Of a stretch of 64,000 nt of DNA, positions 9,481 through 20,680 are shown piece after piece. The notes below the pieces were generated by a model. The model saw only the letters and a program-made list of their open reading frames with translations, was not told where the DNA came from and made no database searches. Origin of the DNA: Delphinapterus leucas (lineage: Eukaryota; Chordata; Mammalia; Artiodactyla; Monodontidae); the NCBI RefSeq assembly GCF_002288925.2, contig NW_022098076.1, forward strand, positions 84,889,062-84,953,061, read 5' to 3'. The position numbers were made by a program, and so were the translations under genes. Each line of letters starts with the position of its first letter. The first letter of the stretch is position 1.

Positions 9481-12190
9481 GTTGCTCAGGAGAAATGATT
9501 TGTTGTTGTTTCTCTGCTCAAAGAAAATGTTTTGATGGTTTCACTACTTTATAAAAGTGTATAAAGTAAGTCATATTATTGCAGTTAACACCTTCCAGTC
9601 AGTCTAGGGCAAACTGTGGATAAGTCATGTTTGGTTTTCCCATTCTCACCTCTTGTTCTTATTATTTCCTCCACCTTTCTAGCTATTCTGCATTTCTTTT
9701 ACCTCTACTCTTAGCTGCCTCTATCGCTCCTTCTAAAGTGAAGACAATGGAGAACAGGCTGAAGTTCTGTTAGAGAGTGAATTAACAACTATGACAATAT
9801 ATTTAAAAATATTGAGCCCATGCCAGTTTAACTTTGAAGTAAAAACTTGGGGTTTTAACAAATAGCTTTAAATGAAGGAGATAGCTTAGGTAAAAACTCA
9901 ATGCTTTTCCTTATCTAGGATTTCAATTTTCTTTTCTCTGAAACCATTAGTGAGTGTGCTAGATAGTGAAAGAAGACAGGGTACCATTGGAACGACTTGA
10001 GTTTGCTTGCACTAGTGTGTGGATCGGCTAAGTACAAATAAACCTTCTGCTATTAATGACTGAAGGAGTCTAAGGTGATGCCATGAAAGGAATAGGAAGT
10101 TCATGTTTAAAATTCTTATCTATTTCCAAAACAGCTCGTTTGATAAAGCTTGGAAATTTCTCTAATTCAAATCTAATTCCTTAAGGTACAGAAAATGGTG
10201 AGAGAAAAATAGCATTCTAAGACTGTCTCTAGGAAGAATAAAAACTGAATAGAACATGAAACAGAACAAAAACAATAGTGGAAATAGGGAATACTTGAAG
10301 GTGACTTTCAACGGTGAACTAGAATTTCTAGAATGGATTCAAACTTTAAATATGATTCTAAGGAAGATGCAGCAGATTGACGTGAAAGGGAGAATAATTC
10401 TTTTTTGTTATTTTTGGAAGACTGATATTAGGAGTTGTTTCTGAAACATGCAAAGTAAATAAAAGATTTCAGAATGGCAAGACCTCTGTATATATTCTAT
10501 AGTGTTAGAAAACACAGAATGCATTTATGAAGATGAAGAGAGCAAGACATTTCTAACACAGGAACCCATAAGATAAATAACCTCTTGAAACAAAGATTCA
10601 AAGTTAAATGGATTAGTATGAAAGAAGTCTTCATTATTGACAGGCATATAAATATAAAGAGGAATATAATATTATATTATGAAAAAAATAAGCCTGAGTC
10701 CATCACTGAAGTTTGTAATAAAAAATAGTTAAGTTTAAGCTTCCTGGTCCTAAATCTTGGAGTTAAAGAACTGGGACTTTATGTATTCCTGCCAAGTTGC
10801 CAGTTAGATAAATATCTTGATAACAAGATTTGTGTCATTTTCTTAACTCTTGAAAGCCCCGCAGTCAGAATTTGCTTCATACATCAAACATTTGAGAAAA
10901 TAGATGAAAGAAAAGAGAGTGATGGTTTAACACACTAAAGAGGGCGATTTTAGCTTTCCCTTGTCATGGAAAACAAGCGGGGTCCTGTCTTTTAGCTGGT
11001 GGTATTAAATCAGTGATGGTGTTGGTGACATCAAGCAGTTGATGGTGCAGAGTTTTGCCTGCTGACACCACACATAGCATAAGAAGAACTGCCCACCAGA
11101 ACCCACAGGTCCACTCCGCACATGGGCACACCAGGTACCTCAGACATTTCTGTGCTCTGTTCAGGACCTAAAAAAACCAAATCGAATTTTAAGTCAATTT
11201 ATTAGTCACTGATACAGAAAACAGATTTGCTTCTGTCCATTTTTCTTTTTAACATCCAGAAAGAAAGTTGGATTATACATCTTTTGGGAATTCCTCAAAA
11301 TGTAGTTGCAGTCACCTGAGATTTGGAATGTGCTGCTAAATACTTAAGGTTACTGATTGTCATGAGTAACAAGAGGTGGATTGTGGACAGTGCTATGCAG
11401 AAGTCTTTTACGTTGGACTTATTGACAAAATACACCATGATGGCTCTTGAGTCACACCATCTCTGTGCTAATAAACAAAGCATTATACCTTATTATTTTA
11501 CATTCTTTCCTCTTTTTCATCTTCCTTTTAAAATATTTGGATTCTTTGAATAAAATAACCTAGAAAAATGTTCTGATTGAAATATATGAACCATTCAGTT
11601 CATATCAAACATTATCTAAAATGTAAATTTATTACTCAATAGTGCAAACTCAATAGTGCAGACCTGAATAACTAATAAATGTAAATACAGTTATTTTTCT
11701 GGAGTGCTGATTGAAAATTCATTTTATGCTCATTATTGCTGGTTAACTATTCCTTCCCAAAGACTTTCTGGATTTCTCCCGATCCTAAAAGCAATTGTAC
11801 AAAATATGGAACATGCTAAAAAAGGTATAGAGCAATATAATAGAAACAATCTATAACCTCAACAATCAGAAAGAACAAATACCTATCCTAGATTAAAAGA
11901 GTGAAAATCAGGCTGGATGGAGGAAGAAAACACAGCAGCTCATAAATCAGGCCCCAGGACAGATGTAGATAAAGCCAGCTGCAAAGTTAACAAGAAACAT
12001 GGTTTCTCACGGGTCATGCATCAACTGTGAAATGCCATGATGACCCCCTCTTGGGGTCTAGTTTCTTGTCAATGATACCCCCAGACCTGCTTTGCTTTCC
12101 CATAATTACTAGAATACCGTTGCTAAACTTCTCTCACATGTCGGTATCCAATTCCTAATTAGAACCGCATCTATTGCTGCCTCAGAAATA
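9481..12190. other. No recognised feature
   Basis: About 2.7 kb of AT-rich DNA without a gene or nameable repeat. Open frames are short (62 codons at 10256-10444, 76 codons at 11323-11553) and unremarkable. At 12042-12058 there is a small perfect hairpin (gacccc, loop of 5, ggggtc), not followed by a T run. Confidence 0.45.
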
Positions 12191-12194
12191 GTAA

Positions 12195-12505
12195 CCAGCA
12201 AAAATCACAAACTTCCAGTTATAAGGTAAATAAGCCCTGGAGTTGTGACATGCAGCATGGTGACTATAGCTAGCCATGCTTTATTGTATATTTGAAAGTT
12301 GCTAAGAGAGCAGATCTTAAAAGTTCTTATCACAAGAAAAAATTTTCTAACTGTGTGCTGATGGATGGTAACTAGACTTATTGCCATATTGTATATATTG
12401 AAATTTCTCTATATATACATGTATCAATTCATTATGTTGTACATCTAAAACTAATCCAATGTGATATATAGCAATTATATTCTCAAAAGAGAGTAGAAAA
12501 ATTTA
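12195..12505 (+). mobile_element. L1 3' end, old
   Basis: The run 'gcatggtgactatagctagc', then 'atatttgaaagttgctaaga', 'cagatcttaaaagttcttat' and 'cattatgttgtacatctaaa' is the 3' UTR of an older mammalian L1 in sense orientation. It ends in a weak A-rich tail. No coding part is present. Confidence 0.85.
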
Positions 12506-13119
12506 AAAATTATACGGTGTGATTGAAATTGCTATCATATTTGAGATGGGACATTATGCAATTGCTGCTCTAACTTTGCCTTTAACAAATTTAAGTCTCA
12601 TCCAATATTAAAGCGTGCAGTGGGCACTTAATCAATGTCGGACTTAATGAGTGAAAAAAACAATGAATCAAGGATGGATCCTGCTCTCCTTCTGACTCTT
12701 TCAGGGGAACTCAAACTTTACAAAAAACACCTCCTTCTCTCATTTGTCTTGGGTAACACTGAGGTTCTCCTGGAGTGTCCTCTCTCACTGTATTGTCAAT
12801 AAGTCTACTTCTGCATTTTTTTTCCATGCAATGGTTTTCAGACTGATCTTTAATGACAAAATACAAAGTACTGAAAGTTAACTGGGAATATAAGGCAGGT
12901 TCTTAATGTCAGCCTTAGCATGGTTTCTAGATAAATGGAAATCATACTTGGCTTTTTAAAACTACAGCAAGGTGAAATCTTATCATTAAGATATCAAAAA
13001 ACAATTATGAGGAATGTATATTTTTCTAAATGAAAAAATATATAATTGTTTTTGTTATAATCAAACTAATTAACAGAAGGGAATAATGAGAAAGGGTACG
13101 GCAGAGTGAGAAGGACGTC
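12506..13119. other. No recognised feature
   Basis: AT-rich DNA between an L1 tail and an MLT1-like LTR. I see no gene or nameable repeat. Confidence 0.45.
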
Positions 13120-13485
13120 TGTGCTATGGACTGAATGTTTATGTCTCCCCCCACTCCTGAAAATTCATATGCTGAAGGCTTAGTCCCCAACGCGAACTAT
13201 TTGGAGGTGAGGCCTCTAGGTACGTCATGAGGGTTGAGCCCTCATGAATGGGACTAATGCCTTTATAAGAAGAGACACCACATTGGGCCCCTCTACCCCT
13301 GACCATGTGAGGACATAGTGAGAAGGTGGCCCCTTGCAAATGAGGAAGAGAGTCTTCACCAGAAACTGAATCTGCCAGCACCTTGATCTTGGACTTCCCA
13401 GCTTCTACAACTGTGAGAAATAAGTGTTTGTTGCTTAAGCCACCTGGTCTACGGTATTTCTTATAGCAGCCCTAACTCAGACACT
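13120..13485 (+). mobile_element. Solo LTR, ERVL-MaLR (MLT1/MST-like)
   Basis: It opens with 'tgctatggactgaatgttta', contains 'ccctcatgaatgggactaat', 'ccatgtgaggacatagtgag' and 'cttgatcttggacttcccag', and closes with 'taactcagaca'. This is the full sense order of a MaLR LTR. No internal region adjoins it. A minus-strand open frame of 80 codons across it has no meaning as a gene. Confidence 0.88.
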
Positions 13486-13499
13486 GGATTTAAGTCATA

Positions 13500-13640
13500 G
13501 ATATGCAGCTCATTACTGTGTGATTCTGGGGGGAGTTCATTAATTTCTCTTATTCTCAGTTTCCTTCTAGATAATACCTGCCTCTCCAGGTGGTTTGTAA
13601 AGTAGAGAAAGAATGTGTGCAAAAAAGCTAACGTAGTGCA
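13500..13640 (+). repeat. MIR fragment
   Basis: 'cattactgtgtgattctggg', a 'ttaatttctcttattctcag' run and 'tttccttctagataatacct' give the MIR core in sense orientation, eroded. Confidence 0.7.
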
Positions 13641-14735
13641 GCTAACCATTAGGGAATGGATAAATGGCATGTTTCCTATTGTTATAACCATCAGGTTAGC
13701 AATCACTTGTGCACATTTACTCCAGCTCTGTGTGCATGCACACACACGTATCAACACTCAGCTTTTGTTCTTCATGAGATCAATGACTTAGCATGCACGC
13801 ACACGCATTTACATCTTCTTTCCAGCATTTGAAGACACAGTTCTCGTTTCTCATTTCTATAAAAGTTAGGCTTTTAAAAAGAGGAGAGATGTGAAATCCA
13901 AGTATAGCTTTTTGAACTTCATCTCTTTAATGATGCAAAATATGTACTATAAGACAAAAGTTCCAGAAGGTTGTGGAATTTCTATCTTTAGATTAGTTTT
14001 AGAATCAGGAAACTTGTACTACTTGCGTAATTATTTCCCTTCAACTAAGAACTCACCTTGTAATAACAGAAGCATTATCAATGAAAATTTATTAACTAGA
14101 CAATATTATACATTAACTACACATTAACTTAAGCGGTCTTTATATTTCATACTATATTGACAGTTTATTTTTTAGTTATTGTAAACACAAGTCTCGAAGT
14201 AAGTTTGGTTTTAGTTAGAGACGATTAGATGGAATTTTCAGGGTGCGTGGGGAAGAATCTCCCTTCCTCTCAGCATTGACAATTCTTTATTCGCTCAGTA
14301 ACCGGTGCCTACATGAGATTTGCTCATGTCTTTTAGGATTTTGGGATATTTAAAATGGGAATCTCTGTGGGAAGGTAGCTCTATATGTGCTAACATTCTT
14401 TATTTTGTACCTGAGAGTAAGCTTTAATTGGAGACGAGGAGAACTAGTGTGAAGATGCTGGACATCAGAGCATGGTGGACCAGTTCTCTGACTACTGGAA
14501 GAAAAGTTTTTACCAAATCAGTCAGGTGATGACTCCAGAATGCAATCGTCACTATTTCATGATTTACTGGTGAATTTCTACTTCAAGAGGTCTCTTCTGT
14601 CCAATGAATAGAGACGGTGGGTTTGTCCATAAGACATGATTATTTATGTATAGCTGCCTATGTGTAATGCTGCAGACATCACCGTAGGTTAGTTTTCATC
14701 ATTTAGAAATGTTACCAACCTTATCTTCCTGGTAG
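13641..14735. other. No recognised feature
   Basis: There are short CA-rich runs near 13738-13748 and 13795-13806. A plus-strand frame of 78 codons at 13891-14127 is unremarkable. Nothing else can be named. Confidence 0.45.
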
Positions 14736-14739
14736 GTAA

Positions 14740-14900
14740 TATCTATACAGTACTACATTCTAGGCATTAGGGTAACTATGACGCAGGTATTTTCTCAACA
14801 ACACTATTTGCAAATAACTCAGTGAAGAAGGTATATATCATTCTCATTTTACAGATGTGGACCAGACACAGAATATTTATATAACTTGCTATTATTATCA
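14740..14900 (-). repeat. MIR fragment
   Basis: 'attctcattttacagatgtg' with a preceding 'acattctaggcattagggt' segment is MIR read antisense. Confidence 0.7.
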
Positions 14901-15840
14901 CGGATATAAAACGTGAACACTAACCTAATTGTATATGAATACAAAACTTGTGTGCTTTTTTTTTTACCACCTTGATATGCTGTTTTATCCCCTCTGATAA
15001 TTTCCTTCAATCTGATTTCATTTGTTTAAACCTGAAGCTATGTCTCAGAGTTGATGCCTGGGAAATGGGGTTTGGAACTCTACCATTACTATGCCATCTT
15101 GCTGGGAAACCCACTTCATTCTTTTCATGATATAATACTACCAGATTTACAAAATACTTATTTGAATAAGTGTTTTGAATTTTCAGTGAACTGCAGACTA
15201 CTTGAGATAGACACCAAGTGTTATTCATATGTATCTCACTTTCATCTAGCAAGAAGACTTTAAATTAGATGGTGCTGCAGAAATCCATTTCTATTTATTC
15301 ATACGTATCCGTGTATATTCTAATAATGGATGGATCTAGGTGAGCTTGAAATTTTACCTAAACTGAGGCTACAAAACCTTACATAATGTGGCTTGATAAC
15401 ATTCATCTTCCTTCAGGAAAAGATCTCTAAATAGGATCGATAGAAGTTGCATATAAGTAGGTGTAAAACAATAATTACTTTAAGGCCCTTTTTTTGAAAT
15501 GAAGCTCAGAAACTGACAGTGAGTTAGTTTCAATGGAACTAATCAACATTTTATAGAATGTATTAACAGTTTATTCTGATAAGACTCAGAGTGATCAGTT
15601 GTTCTTATGTATTTCCTAGAAAATTAAAGAACAAAATACCTGGTAACTTTGCCAAGAATGGTCTGTTAGTCTTTGAAAGACACATAGTTCATGAGTGATA
15701 AATTAGTGCAAAGAATGTCATGAATATACAATTTTGGCTTAAGATTTTTCAGAAATTTAAAAAATATGATACATGCCTTTTCCCTTCATATATTCACATA
15801 TCCTTATACATGGAATAGTTTTATAGTCAATAGATACAAT
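14901..15840. other. No recognised feature
   Basis: AT-rich DNA, with no repeat or gene that I can name. Short open frames on both strands near 14948-15263 overlap one another and show no coding signs. Confidence 0.45.
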
Positions 15841-15844
15841 TTAA

Positions 15845-16010
15845 ATCATAGAACTGGAAAGAGACCAGTTAGTATAATCTCTTCATTTTCAGATGGGAAA
15901 CTGACATCTATAGAGTCCAAAAGACCCGCCCAGGGTTACGGGGCTAATTAGCGATGCAACAGCTCACAATTTCTGACCTCTAATTCCCTATGCTTTTGGC
16001 TATGCCATAC
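15845..16010 (-). repeat. MIR-like fragment
   Basis: 'cttcattttcagatgggaaa' followed by 'cagggttacggggctaatta' matches the antisense order of a MIR or MIR3 core. Confidence 0.6.
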
Positions 16011-16184
16011 CAAATAGAAAACATTATTAAAGAAAATGTTTTTACTTGTAGTTTTGCTTTACTTTTTCTGTAACACATTTTACCCCAAACTTGGTCCCGA
16101 TCCCCTCTTGTATGTTACAGGCCCATATACCTTCCCTCAATGACACTCATTTTTGCGATCATTTGCTTGGTCTCCCACTGTCCT

Positions 16185-16905
16185 CACTAAACTTTAAGCT
16201 CCAGGAGGGCAGCAAGTATGTATTCCATCATCTATTGCTGTGGAAATATCCTCTGAAAGCTTAGCTGCTTAGAAGACCAATTGACTACTATTCCCTGTAG
16301 TCTGGGGAATTGATGGACTCCACTGGGAAAGTCATGCTTTGGGCCCTTCATATAGTTGAAGTCAAATGTCATGTGAGACAGACTCATCTGAAGACACCTT
16401 CACACAGTATGGTGCTGGTGCTAGGGTAGCCAGAGACTGACCAAGGCGGACCCCTGCCACCCCCATCCCTGCCCTTCTCTGTTTCTCTCTTCCCATGGTT
16501 TCTACACATGGCTAGCTTTGGGCTTCCTCAAGAATGGGAACCTCAGGATAGTTTGAATTCTTACATGATGGGCTCAAGGTTCCACAAGCCAGTGCTCCAA
16601 CAGGCAGGAAGTAGAAGTCTTCAGTCTCTTAAAGCCTGGGCCCAGAATCTGTCACCATATCAATTTTAATATATTCTGTTGGGCAATTATTTAGAGCTTA
16701 TCTATTTTCAAGGAGAGGGGAAATTGATTCCATCTTGCAATGGGGAAAATGAACATGTGGGGAGGGAAGAGACTGATGACGGCTATCTTGAAGACCAGCT
16801 ACCATAATCTGTTTAGGGTAAGCATTGTATTGTTAGTACCCAGCACTGTACAGAGCCTGGAGAAGACACTCAAAGAATATTTGTTCAATAAGTGAATAAA
16901 TGAGA
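16185..16905 (+). repeat. L2 3' end split by an LTR-like insertion
   Basis: The 3' end of an L2 in sense orientation is in two parts: 'taagctccaggagggcagca' at about 16194-16213, and after about 580 bp 'ttagtacccagcactgtaca' to 'atatttgttcaataagtgaa' at about 16834-16900. The two parts join in consensus order, so the segment between them was inserted into the L2. Confidence 0.65.
16217..16800 (-). mobile_element. Probable LTR inserted in the L2
   Basis: The segment starts with 'tgtattccatcatctattgc', similar to the antisense start of MaLR-type LTRs, and has 'aacctcaggatagtttgaat' and 'ttcttacatgatgggctcaa' blocks seen in mammalian LTR-type repeats. It ends near 'gaagaccagctaccata'. The family is uncertain and no short target-site duplication is obvious. 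Confidence 0.5.
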
Positions 16906-18664
16906 ATACTGAATACCAGAGCATTTAGGTGAACAGCATAGGGTCTGGCATCTGGCAAAGGGTGGGGATAAGAAAATAAGTCTTTTCACCTTAAATCTAA
17001 TGCTATTTCCATGACACTGTAATGTATAGCTAAGGGGTCAGTGACGTGAGGATGATCTGAAAGAGTTTAGAGACATTCCTGTGAGATAAATGCTTGAGCT
17101 GGGATTATTGTTAGACTATCCAGCACAGGAATAGACTAGAAAGAGGCATGGAGACAACAAGAGTCTCAGGGAACACTTAGCACAATACTCTTTTTCAACT
17201 CTTTCTCCCCCTCAAATTAGTACGATGGGCACTACCCACAAATTCCTTTAAATGGTTTCCCCCTCAAAGGAAATTGATGAGATATTATCTATTAAGCAGT
17301 TCAAGTCTTCAGACTGGAACAGAGCGAAAGCACTATTCTCAGACAGTGAAGGTAGCAGGATGTGTTGCTCACTCTGAAATTCATATACTTGTCTATAAAC
17401 CAACCTGGACTGCACAGGGGAAGAAAGAGCACAATGCACTGTTCTTACATATGATGCTGAGCTTAAGGGTCGCCTGTCAAGATTTTCCCAATTCATTCAA
17501 ATCTGGAAATGTGGGAGACCTTTCCAAAAACCTGTCCTTGAAAGATTTCTGGCCTAGTTTGAAAAAATATTTCATTGTGTGCAACTTTCAGCTTCATGAG
17601 CTTTTAACCAAACCAAATTTACTCCCAGGAAATTGTCACATGGCCAATAAGCATTCACTTTTGCCATCGTGTCTTTTGTTGGGGATTTGGGGGTGATGAA
17701 GAGGAGATTTTAAGTGGATAGTGCTTGTAAATCACCACATTTGACACTTTAAAACATCCTCTGACTGATCACGCCAGATTTCTTTACAAAATGCAGGAAT
17801 TAATCTCCATGAATAGCAGGGTTACATGGGAATAGAGGTCTGTAGACGCTGCGCTACTTCACTCAAGCAGAAACTCCTGTTAGTCTAAGCACTGACTGGG
17901 GAGCATTTTAACTGAGCCATTTATGTTTACTGACGATGTGCAGATGCACCCATGGGAAACATAAAGACCAGTGTCCCAGATTGGAAACCTGAAGGTCAAT
18001 GCCAGCTCTAGTATATTTGTAAACTACTTTCATTCCCTAATTCACAACCTAGTTTTGCTTCAAAGAACAACCTGTAAAATCCTGGATTTAGATTTTTTTT
18101 TTTTTTTTGGCAAAGCAATACTCACCAGGGCAACAAACTGTCTTCTACGGCTAAAGAACAAGATGACACAGGAGGCTGATTTCCATGAGGCAGGTGGATC
18201 CACCCTCATCTTGAATGCAGTTTCAGATTTTTCGATAGCTGTCTGAGATATTCCTAATATCTGTGGTGACATGAATAGGATGTCTCAGGAACACAACCTG
18301 CTGACCAACATAAAATAGCTTTTAGCACAGATGGTAGTCTGTTGAGTCAACAATGATAAAACTTCATACCCTGCACATCTTTGTTGGAAGACCAGCATAC
18401 AAACATTTGTGCTCCACATTGAAAGGTCTGCTCATATCACAGCTAAGCTTGGGCACTGCTGCTAGATATTTTCTTGGTAATAAGGATGCATTTTAGTTTA
18501 TATAGAAAGAAGTCAGAGAAATGAACAAACGTTCCCACTGGTTTACAGAAAAAAATTCTGATTGATATGCAAACTTTAATAAAAAATTTTATACATTTCT
18601 AAAGGCAGATGTAACTAAGGGGTTCCTTCAAATTGCATTCTGTGGTAAAAAGACGGGGGGGTCA
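16906..18664. other. No recognised feature
   Basis: This holds the longest plus-strand open frame of the window outside repeats (140 codons, 17274-17696). It has no domain, signal peptide or conserved motif that I can see, and a length that chance allows. A T run lies at 18092-18107. Nothing else can be named. Confidence 0.45.
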
Positions 18665-18785
18665 GTTTCTTTATTCAGTCAACAGATATTTATTGAGCAT
18701 CTAGTATATACTCACTGTGTTATTAGAGTTGCTGGAAACTACAATGTGAATAAGATACAGTCCAAGACAAGAAAGGGTTTATAAT
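18665..18785 (-). repeat. L2 3' end, antisense
   Basis: 'caacagatatttattgagca' then 'aatgtgaataagatacagtc' and 'gggtttataatctaat' match the antisense 3' end of L2. Confidence 0.75.
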
Positions 18786-18819
18786 CTAATTAGATCATTA
18801 AATGAGTTACAGATTTGAA

Positions 18820-18990
18820 CATTTATGAGTCATTTTATAAAGTTGTTTCATACGTATGATTTCTTGTGATGTTCACTACCATTTTGTGATCTTAGTAAAA
18901 CAGATATAATTCCTATTTTATGGATGAGGAAAGAAAGAGAAATTAACCTTAATGGTGATACCAGAACTGGAGCCAAGCATTAGTTTTTCT
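18820..18990 (-). repeat. MIR fragment
   Basis: 'attcctattttatggatgag' followed by 'gaaagaaagagaaattaacc' and a 'ccagaactggagccaagc' segment is MIR read antisense. Confidence 0.7.
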
Positions 18991-19204
18991 TTTTTTAAAA
19001 AAATTCTTAATATTAATTCTTTTAATTACAAAAAGATAATTATATTACTCTAGGTTACATCAGGAATGTGGTATTTTTTCAGGCACAATTACTTTCAGCC
19101 ACTCTTTTTTATTTTAAAGGTAAAAAAACCCCAATAAATTTCATAAAATAACACAAGCATATTTCATAGAATCTGTCATCTTTATAGCTAATAATTTTCT
19201 TAAC

Positions 19205-19370
19205 TTTAAAACTTACCTTTATTGAGATCTAACACATAGATAATATAACACTCCTTTAAAGGGTAAAATTCAATGGATTTTGGCAAATATATACACACCC
19301 ATCTAACCACCTCTCAAATCACGGTGTAAAATATAGGACACATTTTAATCTTTGAGCTTTCCCACTGTCC
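19205..19370 (-). mobile_element. Old L1 3' end, antisense
   Basis: 'acctttattgagatctaaca', 'aaagggtaaaattcaatgga' and 'ccatctaaccacctctcaaa' are the antisense order of an old mammalian L1 3' UTR. Confidence 0.75.
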
Positions 19371-19459
19371 TCTCTTGGACTTGAACTCAGTGCTTGAATG
19401 TAGGTTTCTGAGAACCACATGGAGTAATAACCCTGGTTACCCTATTGCATAAAAGGAGG

Positions 19460-19704
19460 TGAGCTCCCGTGCTTCCCTGGTGGCGCAGTGGTTGAGAGTC
19501 CACCTGCTGATGCAGGGGACGCGGGTTCATAACCCGGTCCGGGAAGATCCCACATGCCGCGGAGTGGCTGGGCCCGTGACCATGGCCGCTGAACCTGCGC
19601 GTCCGGAGCCTGTGCTCCGCAACGGGAGAGGCCACAACAGTGAGAGGCCCGCGCACCAAAAAAATAAATAAATAAATAAAAATTAGAAAACGAGATGAGC
19701 TCCC
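19460..19704 (+). mobile_element. Cetacean CHR-type SINE, sense, with TSD
   Basis: One of two sense-oriented copies. The tRNA-like head starts at 19471 (gcttccctggtggcgcagtg) with the A-box-like 'tggcgcagtgg'. A B-box-like 'gggttcataacc' follows at about 19525. The body runs to 19657, then an (AAAT)n tail to about 19682. Imperfect TSDs 'ggtgagctccc' and 'gatgagctccc' flank it at 19458-19468 and 19694-19704. Confidence 0.94.
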
Positions 19705-20574
19705 TCATTTTATCTTTTTTTGTTTGGAGACACATATAACAGACAAGTTTAGATAGGGCAGCGATAGGTAATTGAGGTGATATTTCTGCCAAACATAAAC
19801 GAAAATATACCTGTAGACAGGAGGGTTAGAATGTAACTGCTGACCTACCATCAGGAAGCTGCTCTGCAAATTATTCCTCCATGAAAATGGGAATTACAGT
19901 CTTTTACATGAGATGTCAAATGAAAGTAATGTGCGAGTCATATTAGATGACTCACAAAGGAAAATTCTCCCCGCAAACCAAATGAAGTCAACCAGAAACA
20001 AATAGCTTTTCTATAATAGTAGCATGTCACTAAAGCAAGCAACATGAAAGTTCTGCCTGTCCTCCCTATGCGTGAAAATCAGATATTTCTGCTGTTGCAA
20101 ACGTGCACTGCTGCTTGTTGATGAAAAGCAAATGAGGAAAACTTTGACTATCAATTACATTCATAGCACACGAAGTGGTTGTTATTTACTGTGAAGCTAG
20201 GAGTGGGAAACACACATGAAGTGTGAAAATAAAAGGGCTTTTTTTTTTGCTCCTTTATAAAATATACTAAGCCCACCAAGGGGATCATTTCCAAAGATGT
20301 GTCAAGCTGTGGACTGAGCAATTGAAACGAGAATTAGGAGATTAAAAATAGCAGAGGTGATGTTCTGCATTTAAGAAGAGATCATGATGTGTTCTGTAAA
20401 TAGAAACAATAGAAAGGAAGGTCTGTCTGAAAATTGATTACTTGGACTTGAAAAATTAGAACATTTCCTTCAAATTATCTACCTGAGATATACTTAACCT
20501 ATGTTTTCAAGAGACCTGTTAGGCTCCTTAAACCATAATTGATAGCTTTAGTTTTTAAAAGCAGTATAGGAAAA
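19705..20574. other. No recognised feature
   Basis: AT-rich DNA without a gene or nameable repeat. Frames are below 65 codons. Confidence 0.45.
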
Positions 20575-20680
20575 CCATATATAAATATAAATAAATATAT
20601 ATGTATATATACACATATATTAATGCACAAATATATATGAATATATGTGTATATATATACATACACATACATATATAAAG
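20575..20680. repeat. AT-rich microsatellite-like tract
   Basis: The tract consists of about 100 bp of mixed TA, TATG and CATA units. It could fold on itself because TATATG and CATATA segments alternate. It accounts for the tyrosine and isoleucine rich minus-strand frame at 20555-20743, which is not a gene. Confidence 0.85.

Noticed and set aside
12042..12058. Rho-independent-like terminator hairpin
   Set aside because: The stem is only 6 bp, there is no T run after it, and the genome is not bacterial.
17274..17696. 140-codon plus-strand open frame
   Set aside because: No domain, no codon or composition signal and no splice or promoter context. A frame of this length is expected by chance in 64 kb on six frames.
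19471..19550. tRNA gene
   Set aside because: The tRNA-like head belongs to a SINE. It lacks a complete cloverleaf and is followed by the SINE body and A-rich tail.
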